A DNA stretch of 37,112 nucleotides. Source: a virus. The DNA is taken from positions 1-37,112 of the IMG/VR virus record IMGVR_UViG_3300034158_000064, one strand, 5' to 3'. Positions within the stretch are counted from its first letter, which is position 1. Every line of letters starts with the position of its first letter. The position numbers were made by a program, and so were the translations under genes. Below are positions 11,913 to 19,388 of the stretch, piece after piece. Below the pieces are notes generated by a model. That model made no database searches, had not been told where the DNA came from, and saw only the letters and a program-made list of their open reading frames with translations.

Positions 11913-12596
11913 TCAGAACGCAGAGTTTGGCGCATTGATTGGTACTGCAGGCCACTCAATAGCTAGGGGGTAGCCTTGTTGCTCATGCACTCGACTCAGG
12001 GCCACCCGATACTTCTTCCAAGCCTTGAGCGCCACCACGTCGCCGTCTGCTGCTTCGTCGATATCCACGGCGTCCTGAAGGGGGGCAATAGTGTAATCAG
12101 CTACGGCCCGCAAACGGGCAATCTCGCCTTGTGCCTCTTCAGTTGGGCTGGGAACTGGAACAGTGCGCTCTTGATACTCAGTGACAGACTCACCAGCTTC
12201 AATTTTTTCAAGGACTCGCTCGTAAACCTCGGGGGTCTCCAGTCTTGTTGCGTGATACGGAAGGCCGTTGTAGCTGACAACATAGCTTCCGTCTGATCGG
12301 CTTTGAATATTCTCAATCGTTGGCTCTGCGGCAGAGTTCTTCAAATCATCAGAAATATTCGCCCCTTGATACTCTTCAACCTTAGCTCCATCCCCTATGC
12401 TCGCGAGGACCTGAGCGTATAGCGCGGGGGAGTCCTGCTCTGTTACGTGATATGGAGCCCCGTTATAGGTCACCAAGTAGCTCCAGTCGGGCATCCTTTG
12501 AATGTTTTCAATGACCGGATATACCGGGGCTCCCTCCAGACTTTGGGAGTCAGTTAAATTTGACGGTTCTACAGCCGCCTCTTTCTTAGTCGCCAT
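11913..12596 (-). CDS. tfa: Tail fibre assembly protein with duplicated N-terminal module, 227 aa
   Basis: Chaperone that folds and mounts the tail fibre (Mu gpU role). The C-terminal region about 155-219 carries the Tfa signature (ARLRAVADYTIAPLQDAVDID, WKKYRVALSRV, GYPLAIEWPAVP). The N-terminal part holds two similar modules, residues about 27-77 (PVIENIQ ... VTYNGAPYHV ... VEEYQ) and 92-142 (PTIENIQ ... VSYNGLPYHA ... VTEYQ), an internal duplication. The ATG overlaps the TAA of the fibre gene (TAATG). The C-terminus is intact, whereas a remnant of another copy lies downstream. Confidence 0.85.
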   Translation of the reverse strand: MATKKEAAVEPSNLTDSQSLEGAPVYPVIENIQRMPDWSYLVTYNGAPYHVTEQDSPALYAQVLASIGDGAKVEEYQGANISDDLKNSAAEPTIENIQSRSDGSYVVSYNGLPYHATRLETPEVYERVLEKIEAGESVTEYQERTVPVPSPTEEAQGEIARLRAVADYTIAPLQDAVDIDEAADGDVVALKAWKKYRVALSRVHEQQGYPLAIEWPAVPINAPNSAF

Positions 12597-14317
12597 TATG
12601 CGATCCTCCATGCAAAACCATTTGAGCTGCCCGTGAAACCAACAGTTGTGCCCCCCGTTGTAACCCCAGCACCACTTTGAACAATCGTCCCGACGTTGTT
12701 GTAGCTCACGACAAAGTAAGCCCATGTCCCACCCGCTGGGATAGCTGCCGCCCCGCTAAGTGCCACCCACTGTCCGACAACTGGCTTCATGAATGAGGTG
12801 AGGGTATGGACGTCTGTAATGCCGTAACCAGCAGCGGTTGCTGCTCTATCTGCCTTAAAAACAAGCTTGTAGTCGACATCAACGGCGCGATAGCTGTCGG
12901 TGATTCCATATCCCCCCAGCGTGTTCGCCTTGTCGGCCTTGCCATTCAGCTTGTAGTCAATATCGACGACGCGGTACGCATCCGTAATGCCATAGCCAGC
13001 CAACGTAGTAGCCTTGGCTGCTTTGCCGGCTAACAAATTCATTATCGTGGTGGCAAAGTTCGGGTCGTTTCCTAACGCCGCTGCTAGCTCATACACAGCG
13101 TTCAACGACTCCGGTGCCGAACCTACTAGCGCGGCGAATTCGGCAGCGACAAAAGCCGTGCTGGCAGCTTGGGGCGAGTTTGTTCCCCGCGCAGCAGTAG
13201 GCACCTCTGGAATGCCGGTGAACTTAGGGCTTGCCAGATTGGCCTTACCCCCTAACGCGAGGTTGACTGTGACCGCATAGTTATTGACTGCCCTCGTGAC
13301 AAACTCCGTGTTTGCCAACTGTAGGTAGTTGCTATTGACCGCTGCTGTAGGTGCCGTGGGTACTCCAGTAAAGCCAGGGCTCTCCAAGTTTGCTTTTGAC
13401 GCTGGATCAAAGTTCCCATCGTGCCACGTAGCTCGCCACACGTAGGAGCCATCCGGCAATACTCGCCGGAACCCAAAAATATCGTTACCTCCCCCAACGT
13501 GACCGACAATATCGAATGCGGTATTACCACTCGGATATTTCATCCGTAGAAATAACCCACCGCTAGAGGTCGGGGGCTTATCGGTAGTTCCACTTGCGTA
13601 AGTGCCAAGGGCGGTTTTTGGGATATCCAAAATAGCGCCAGCATGCCCCATTTGCGGCGTTGAACTTAAACCATCCTCAATGCCATTGCCTGCGAGTGTC
13701 GTGGGATTGCTGCCAGCCGTTACGCGCCCCAGCTCATCTACAGTGACTTGCTGGTAACTTCCTGCAGAGACCCCGGTTTTACCCATCGCCAACTTAAATA
13801 AAAGCGGTGTAACCCCTACTGTCGGGGCGGTCGTATTTGAAAGCTGCCATACCGAGCCGGCATTGACAGTGCCCGACTGTACCGGCACCAAATGGCCCGG
13901 GGCACACTCAGCATTTTCGTTAGCATCCTGGGCTCGCATCCAAGCACCAGCCGCCGCCGTATAGATCCAGTTCTGCGCGGCGTTGGCTTGATTTTTCACC
14001 AGCACGCGCCCGCCTGCAGGAACTGCCACGCCATCAACCGCCTGCAAACCGCTTAACGCGATAGGCCCGGTAGTCGCCACCAAGACCGATTTTTTAAAAT
14101 CCGACGCCGCAATCGTCAAAACAGCCGTCAACAGCTGACTAACGTTAGCCTCGTTGGGAACCATGCCGGCGCCCTTGATTACGTTAAGCACCTCCTGGGT
14201 AATCGCGTCCCCCCACGCAGCAGGAATCAACGAGCCAACCTGGCCTGTTAGCGGGTTTTCATCAACAAAATGCCCATCCACCAAACCCACGTTTGGCACA
14301 CTCTTTGGATAATCCAT
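12596..14317 (-). CDS. Tail fibre protein (Mu gpS-like), 573 aa
   Basis: Receptor-binding fibre at the baseplate. The N-terminus (MDYPKSVPNVGLVDGHFVDENPLTG) is the baseplate-attachment type seen in Mu/P2-like fibres. The middle has phage-fibre repeats (SPGFTGVPTAPTA, SPKFTGIPEVPTA). Residues about 430-520 hold three copies of a unit 'KA.TL.GYGITD.YR.VD.DYKL', typical of trimeric fibres. The C-terminus is Gly-rich and probably forms the tip. It follows gp48 and overlaps the assembly gene. Host range should lie in the last 60-100 residues. Confidence 0.9.
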   Translation of the reverse strand: MDYPKSVPNVGLVDGHFVDENPLTGQVGSLIPAAWGDAITQEVLNVIKGAGMVPNEANVSQLLTAVLTIAASDFKKSVLVATTGPIALSGLQAVDGVAVPAGGRVLVKNQANAAQNWIYTAAAGAWMRAQDANENAECAPGHLVPVQSGTVNAGSVWQLSNTTAPTVGVTPLLFKLAMGKTGVSAGSYQQVTVDELGRVTAGSNPTTLAGNGIEDGLSSTPQMGHAGAILDIPKTALGTYASGTTDKPPTSSGGLFLRMKYPSGNTAFDIVGHVGGGNDIFGFRRVLPDGSYVWRATWHDGNFDPASKANLESPGFTGVPTAPTAAVNSNYLQLANTEFVTRAVNNYAVTVNLALGGKANLASPKFTGIPEVPTAARGTNSPQAASTAFVAAEFAALVGSAPESLNAVYELAAALGNDPNFATTIMNLLAGKAAKATTLAGYGITDAYRVVDIDYKLNGKADKANTLGGYGITDSYRAVDVDYKLVFKADRAATAAGYGITDVHTLTSFMKPVVGQWVALSGAAAIPAGGTWAYFVVSYNNVGTIVQSGAGVTTGGTTVGFTGSSNGFAWRIA

Positions 14318-14319
14318 TG

Positions 14320-14922
14320 CTACTGCTCCCCATACTTAATAAATTCAACTGCGTGCGCGGGCGCGCTTCGTCGCAACACGCACTCCAGGGCGCCACTGGG
14401 GTTTCCCCCGAACACTTCGCCGAAGTACGCAGCACCAAAACGGCGGCCCAGGCGGTGCCGAGGGCCTGCGTCAAGCGTCCACATAAATTGCGCAGCCCAG
14501 GTGCCAAAGTGCGCCGAGCCAAAACGAGAGCGGCCAAAACGTGGCGCTCTGTGCTCAATCACACGGGCTTGCGGGTAGCCCTGGCTAACAGCTAACTCAA
14601 CGAAATAGGCCGGTGACTGGCCGCCGGCCTCAACCAACCGCCGCCTAACAGCCAACTGCCGGTCTTCAAATTTTGGCGAATCACCAAGACAGGGGTCAGG
14701 CAAGCTCATAACCCGCTCCCAGTCCGGCACCAATTCGCGCACGGTGGCAGGGTCGCTCTCAGCCAGCAGATCCGCTGCGCGCAAGTCTTCACGGGCCAGC
14801 AGCTCAGACGCCACTTTCAGAAGCTCATCAAGCCCCGGATTGAATTCACGATCCCAGGCAGGACCCGGCGGCAATAACGCCCGCAACTGCGCGTGATAGT
14901 CGTCCGCCGTCCTTATCGCCAC
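14320..14922 (-). CDS. Baseplate/tail protein DUF2313 (Mu gp48-like), 200 aa
   Basis: The N-terminus (DDYHAQLRALLPPGPAWDREFNPGLDELL) is the DUF2313/YmfQ pattern. Later parts (ERVMSLPDPCLG, RRRLVEAGGQSPAYFVELAVSQGY) fit the family too. In Mu-like tails this protein links baseplate wedge J (gp47) to the fibre. It overlaps gp47 by ten bases. An unusual run of near-repeats (RAPRFGRSRFGSAHFG) sits in the middle. Confidence 0.88.
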   Translation of the reverse strand: MAIRTADDYHAQLRALLPPGPAWDREFNPGLDELLKVASELLAREDLRAADLLAESDPATVRELVPDWERVMSLPDPCLGDSPKFEDRQLAVRRRLVEAGGQSPAYFVELAVSQGYPQARVIEHRAPRFGRSRFGSAHFGTWAAQFMWTLDAGPRHRLGRRFGAAYFGEVFGGNPSGALECVLRRSAPAHAVEFIKYGEQ

Positions 14923-15953
14923 AGCACACCCCCATAGGTCAGCAACTGGTTGCGTGTGGCCGTAACATCGCCAGGCGGGCTTAACACCACATGATCGCGC
15001 TCACCTGCCGCGCCGCTAATCGCCTCACTAATATGAGTACGCAGCAGGCCGGCGCCCAGGTCTGATTCACGACTGTGCAAGTCAACCAATGCAGCCTCCA
15101 CAGCCCGGCGCACAGCGCTGCTGTCAGGGGTGATTTTTAGTTCGTACTGAACAGGCTTTTCATCCGGCGCCAACACATACAACTCAGCCGTTACAGGCCG
15201 CTCTTGCTCTATGTAGGCCTGCACGACAGCACACGCCTCAGCGCTCGGGATCGGGTCTATGTCGTTATCCCGCATGAAGAAAAGCCCAACCGTACCGGGG
15301 CCCATCCAGTGCCGAACCGGCCAGGCCCGTGTTACACCAGGCACCTCAAGGGCCCACGTTTCGTAGTCGCTGGAGTTACCGCCATGCGGAATAATCCGAT
15401 AGGAGCGGATAACGCGGGCACGCAGCGCCTCGATGCTTTCTTGATCAACGCCACCGGCCAAGCCTGGCGCCTCGACTGTCACCCGCTCATTGACCCCCAG
15501 GACCGGGGAGACAAACCGTAGCGAAGTGCCAGACGGGGTATTGCCCATAGGGCCCGCCTCCAAAGCCTCCAGCTTCACAGTGCCGCTCGCGCTAGAAAGC
15601 TTGACCGTTACCGTCACACGAAAGCTCACCCCGTCATCCCGCTGCAGCAACGTGCCAGCATCAATAAGCGCCGAGACAGAGCCCTTCACCGTTGCGGTTC
15701 CGGTGGCACTTTGCGCGGCCAGTCGGTCGCGCTTGAGCCTGGCGCGGGCCATTTTCCGCAAGGTTTCCTCATCGGCCGTGTCCGGCAAGATTTGCGCCGC
15801 GATGTACTCTTGATGGCCGTATCGGCCATAGGACGAACCACCCAGCACGCGGGCAAGCACCTCAGCATCAGAACGCAGCAACGCGCTCCCGCCGGCCAGG
15901 CTGGACTGCAAACGACTGATTTCTTCCGGTAGGCTTGGGGTTTTAAACGGCAT
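14913..15953 (-). CDS. Baseplate J-like protein (Mu gp47-like), 346 aa
   Basis: Baseplate wedge component. It shows the N-terminal helical part (SRLQSSLAGGSALLRSDAEVLARV), the central beta region ending in GVDQESIEALRARVIRSYR and the typical motif GGNSSDYETWALEVPGVTRAWPV, which is the core of the Baseplate_J family. Length matches Mu gp47. Coupled to gp46 (overlap) and gp48. Confidence 0.9.
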   Translation of the reverse strand: MPFKTPSLPEEISRLQSSLAGGSALLRSDAEVLARVLGGSSYGRYGHQEYIAAQILPDTADEETLRKMARARLKRDRLAAQSATGTATVKGSVSALIDAGTLLQRDDGVSFRVTVTVKLSSASGTVKLEALEAGPMGNTPSGTSLRFVSPVLGVNERVTVEAPGLAGGVDQESIEALRARVIRSYRIIPHGGNSSDYETWALEVPGVTRAWPVRHWMGPGTVGLFFMRDNDIDPIPSAEACAVVQAYIEQERPVTAELYVLAPDEKPVQYELKITPDSSAVRRAVEAALVDLHSRESDLGAGLLRTHISEAISGAAGERDHVVLSPPGDVTATRNQLLTYGGVLWR

Positions 15954-16344
15954 TGATCACCAACCATAGATTTTCAAGTTCAACGTCGACGGTTTGACCG
16001 TCACGTAACGTCAGCCCCACCCGCATTTCCAAACGATCAACGCCGCGCGAAGTCGTTACGGTAACGGCCGTTACTCGGCCATCTTCGAGCATCCAGGCCA
16101 ACGCCTCACGGGCGAAGGCTTCGGCGTCCCGCGCGGTATCAGCGGTCAACTTGCGCCGGCGCAACTGCCAGAGCCTTGACCCTATTTGGTCATCAGCCTG
16201 ACTGGGGAAACTGTCCCCCCACCACCCGAACCGCTCCGCGTCATCGAGGACGTCATCCGCCCCCGCGCGCCGCCAAGTCAACAGACTGATTACAGCCGCG
16301 CGCTGCCAGGCGGCGTCGGTCAACTCCCCTTCAAACAACACCAT
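15943..16344 (-). CDS. Baseplate protein GP46 family, 133 aa
   Basis: The start MVLFEGEL is chosen because it lies directly at the stop of gp45; an upstream in-frame start would overlap it. Motifs WWGDSFPSQADDQIGSRLWQLRRRKL and AFAREALAWMLEDGRVTAV are characteristic of the Mu gp46/gp25-like wedge protein. It stands between gp45 and gp47, as in Mu. A 13-bp palindrome copy lies at 16054-16066. Confidence 0.9.
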   Translation of the reverse strand: MVLFEGELTDAAWQRAAVISLLTWRRAGADDVLDDAERFGWWGDSFPSQADDQIGSRLWQLRRRKLTADTARDAEAFAREALAWMLEDGRVTAVTVTTSRGVDRLEMRVGLTLRDGQTVDVELENLWLVINAV

Positions 16345-16345
16345 G

Positions 16346-16837
16346 TCAGCCCCCTGTAACCGGTTTTTTGTCAGAGCCCTCATGCACATGCAGGGCCTGG
16401 CTGACTCCCATGGCAACTTGATCACCGTCCGAAACTATGCGGCCGGTGGTGCGTATTTCCGGCGTGTCAAACTCGACAGCGGTTTCAGCTTTGATACGAA
16501 AGGTCGCGGTCTCAATCGAGATTTCGCGGCCGCGCTTGAAGTGCAGAAAGTCGCCCTCATCAGTGTGCAAGGCCACCTCACCGCCCTTGAGACCCACCAG
16601 GCGAAAACGGCGATCAGCCACACACACAACAACACCATGCGAACGCCCATCCCCCAGGAATACCGCAATACCTTCGGCCCCCGGATGTGGGCAGGATGTG
16701 AAGCCATAGGGCTCAAAGTGCTCAATTCCGTCCTTTACTTCGTCAGCCTGCAGCCGCATCTGCAGCGCTTGCATCTTGCCGGCGGAATCGACCAGGGCGA
16801 GTTCGCCCCGGGCTACGCTGTTACGAGTCGGTTTCAT
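16346..16837 (-). CDS. Baseplate assembly/spike protein, Mu gp45-like, 163 aa
   Basis: Central spike of the tail (gpV family). The OB-fold region is at about 25-95 (QMRLQADEVKDGIEHFEPYGFTSCPHPGAEGIAVFLG) and a beta-helix at about 100-140 (TATFRIKAETAVEFDTPEIRTTGRI). The C-terminus ends HVHEGSDKKPVTGG; in Mu and P2 spikes the tip His residues bind iron, and this HxH fits. The start overlaps the stop of gp44 in ATGA. Confidence 0.9.
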   Translation of the reverse strand: MKPTRNSVARGELALVDSAGKMQALQMRLQADEVKDGIEHFEPYGFTSCPHPGAEGIAVFLGDGRSHGVVVCVADRRFRLVGLKGGEVALHTDEGDFLHFKRGREISIETATFRIKAETAVEFDTPEIRTTGRIVSDGDQVAMGVSQALHVHEGSDKKPVTGG

Positions 16838-17946
16838 GTGCCGGGCTTCCAGTCAGCGGGGATCAGATATTCAAAGTTGTCAGCCTTCCCGCCCTTCTTG
16901 AGCTTGCGGGTGCTGTGAGGGTCTTTCGGCTCTGGATCGAAGGCATCAGGCGGGGCAACTGTGATGTTTGCTACCGTTCCGGCATCATCAAGGACATATT
17001 CGATTTCACTGATCAGCATGTCTCGATCAATGCCCGCCAAACCGTCCACGACCCTGACAATCATGTTAGGCAGCCACAGGGCGCCGTTAGACTGCCTCCA
17101 GCCTTGAATCTTGTAGTTCAGCGTCAAGGCCTTACCCATTCGGCTCCCGCGCTCCCAATTGGCCCTAGCCGCCGCAAGGTCCGGGGTCATCTGGCCGCTT
17201 TCGTGAATCAGCAGCACCCGCTTGCGCGCGCTTCGCGGGTCAGTCGCCGACGCCTTAATTTCCGAAGCGCTGGCCCCGAAACTGTCATCGGTACCAGAGC
17301 GCTGGCCGGTAACGATGTATTCTGAAAAAACACCAGAAAAGTCAAAATCTGCCGAGCCGGTCAGGATGTTTTCACCCAGTTGCAGGCGGTCAACGGCGCG
17401 ACCTGCACTACCTGGGCGAACTATCACCAGGCGCCCAGCTGCATCGTCAGTGGACAGCAGCCGGGATAGCGTCAACAAACGATCAATTGACTCAAAGACA
17501 GACTCACCAGGCTCAATGCTGTGGTCTGTCAGTTTGGTGGTTTCAGCCGCCTGACTCAGAGTCTTGATGCCGTACTGACTCGCAAGGGCTTGGACAATCT
17601 GCTGGATGCTTTGCCCTTTCCACTGACCAGGCTTGTTAACCGCTGAACAGTCCACCAGATCAGCCGTCAAAGAGCGCCCTTGAATAGAGCGGTTAACCGA
17701 CTTGCTGTCATAGCTAACCGGCGTGCCGAAAATCCAGCCGGTCAGAACCAGGTCACTACCTAGCCGAACCTCGCAAAAGTCGCCCTGCCTGATAGGGATT
17801 TCATCGACCAGGCCGGGCCAATGCCACGTAACGTCGAGCTTAAAGTCACGGCTCTGGCGCTCTATTCCTGCACTAATGCTGACTTTCTTCCAGCCACGGT
17901 AATCCATGCCGTTCACGCTAAGCGTGACGGCGTTTTGATCAGGCAT
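16834..17946 (-). CDS. Baseplate hub protein, Mu gp44/gpP-like, 370 aa
   Basis: Hub protein linking tube and spike. It follows the gpP/gpD pattern: VNGMDYRGWKKVSISAGIERQSRDFKLDV at the N-terminus, GWIFGTPVSYDSKSVNRSIQGRSLTADLVDCSA, and a C-terminal WLPNMIVRVVDGLAGIDRDMLISEIEY. Length equals Mu gp44. Five bases separate it from the gene before it. Confidence 0.9.
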   Translation of the reverse strand: MPDQNAVTLSVNGMDYRGWKKVSISAGIERQSRDFKLDVTWHWPGLVDEIPIRQGDFCEVRLGSDLVLTGWIFGTPVSYDSKSVNRSIQGRSLTADLVDCSAVNKPGQWKGQSIQQIVQALASQYGIKTLSQAAETTKLTDHSIEPGESVFESIDRLLTLSRLLSTDDAAGRLVIVRPGSAGRAVDRLQLGENILTGSADFDFSGVFSEYIVTGQRSGTDDSFGASASEIKASATDPRSARKRVLLIHESGQMTPDLAAARANWERGSRMGKALTLNYKIQGWRQSNGALWLPNMIVRVVDGLAGIDRDMLISEIEYVLDDAGTVANITVAPPDAFDPEPKDPHSTRKLKKGGKADNFEYLIPADWKPGT

Positions 17947-17951
17947 TTGGG

Positions 17952-19388
17952 TTACTCCTGGGCGACGTACAGCGGTCCAGCTGGCAGAAAGCCAGGATGT
18001 GAAACCCTGTTACGCGTAACAATTTCGGCCGCACGCGTGGCATCACCAAAACATTGGTAAGCCAGCACCAGGGCCGGCAAGCTTTCCTTGGTGTCGATCG
18101 CTACCAGGCGAACGCCTGCAGCAGCCACCTCAGACAAATGCGCCTTCACGCGCTTGCGCACCGCCTCCAGCGCTTCAAAGTGGTCGTGAGGCGACACCAG
18201 TGCAATCGACCACAGCACGTCACTGACAGCCTCACGCAGCGCAATAACATCCGAAGTAACAGGCACATCAGGCCTCGTTACCGGCGCACCTACCTGCTGC
18301 GAAACAACTGGAACGCCAGGCAACACGGCCGGCGCCGATACCACTGGCATCGACACCGCGACCCGAACAACCTGCACAACCAGCGCATCCCGCATCAATT
18401 CACGCGCAGCCTTGACTACGGCCGCAGTCTCTTGCCCGCCTGCAGCCGTAGGGGCTTCGCTGTCGCGCTTGATTTCGGCAATCAGCGATTTGACCAGTTC
18501 TATTTTTCTGGTCATATCCCGAGAGGCCGCGACAAAGCTGGTAAACACTGGCTCCGTTCCGTCCAGCGCCGCTACAGTGCGCGCAAACTCTGGATCAGCC
18601 TCAACCACGGAACCGCTGGAGCCGCTGGAACCGCCGCCTCCAGTCGACCCTGACGGAACCCCTGACGGCACCCCAGGCGCCCCCCCTGACGGCGCCCAGC
18701 GATACCCGGACGACCGAGAGCGGCCGCCAACACTGGCAAACTGCGCGCGAATCATTGCAGCGAAATTGCCAGGGGAATTAATCAGCATATCGGCCAGCGC
18801 CTCAACCGAACTGACCAACCCCAGCACCTGGGCCAGCTCTTGCTGAATAGCCATCTGAATGCCGGCGATACCGTTTTGCAGGACCGTTACCGCCATGCGA
18901 GCCCGATTCACCAGGGCCATTGCTGCCTTGTAGCGTGCAATTGCTGACTCAAGAAAGCCTTCCGAGTCTTCCTCAGCCTGGCTAGATTCGCTTTTAACCC
19001 CCTTCGGGTAACCCTTCTCGCCAGCCTCAATAAAGACCAGCTCAAAGCGCACCATGCCGCCCTCACGGCGCTCATGCGACACCTCGCAACCATCACCCGC
19101 CGTAACAGTCATGCGACCAAACCAGGGGTGAACCAGCTCGCCAGAGCCGGGCTTGTCCAAAGCGTTCAGCAGGTTATCCCGCTGGAACAAGCAGTCGTCA
19201 CCGATTACAAACCCGGTTAATTTGACCTCCCGGGTTTTGGCCCCCATGTCCTCCACCAGCGGCTTATCCCGCTGGGGGTATTCATGTAACTGCGTACGCC
19301 GACCGACCGGCGTTGAATCACCATCAACAAAAAACGGCACCCCACGAAAGGAGGCCGTTTGCCGTTTATCCCGCCACGTTTCCGTCAC
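17952..19388 (-). CDS. DNA circularisation protein / tail protein Mu gpN-like, 478 aa
   Basis: Residues about 1-130 (WRDKRQTASFRGVPFFVDG, GRRTQLHEYPQRDKPLVEDMG, VHPWFGRMTVTAGDG) match the N-terminal domain called 'DNA circularisation protein' in Mu gpN. This name is historical; in the virion it is a baseplate/tail hub part. The centre contains a Gly/Ser linker (STGGGGSSGSSGS). The C-terminal helical half is less conserved. The ATG overlaps the tape-measure stop. A palindrome copy at 18008-18021 lies near the 3' end. Confidence 0.88.
   Translation of the reverse strand: MTETWRDKRQTASFRGVPFFVDGDSTPVGRRTQLHEYPQRDKPLVEDMGAKTREVKLTGFVIGDDCLFQRDNLLNALDKPGSGELVHPWFGRMTVTAGDGCEVSHERREGGMVRFELVFIEAGEKGYPKGVKSESSQAEEDSEGFLESAIARYKAAMALVNRARMAVTVLQNGIAGIQMAIQQELAQVLGLVSSVEALADMLINSPGNFAAMIRAQFASVGGRSRSSGYRWAPSGGAPGVPSGVPSGSTGGGGSSGSSGSVVEADPEFARTVAALDGTEPVFTSFVAASRDMTRKIELVKSLIAEIKRDSEAPTAAGGQETAAVVKAARELMRDALVVQVVRVAVSMPVVSAPAVLPGVPVVSQQVGAPVTRPDVPVTSDVIALREAVSDVLWSIALVSPHDHFEALEAVRKRVKAHLSEVAAAGVRLVAIDTKESLPALVLAYQCFGDATRAAEIVTRNRVSHPGFLPAGPLYVAQE

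Noticed and set aside
18054-18653. Long open frame of 199 codons on the plus strand, and similar ones at 20508-21308, 23188-24456 and 26525-27685
   Set aside because: They run opposite to strong structural genes of high G+C and have no protein-like sequence; they are shadows.
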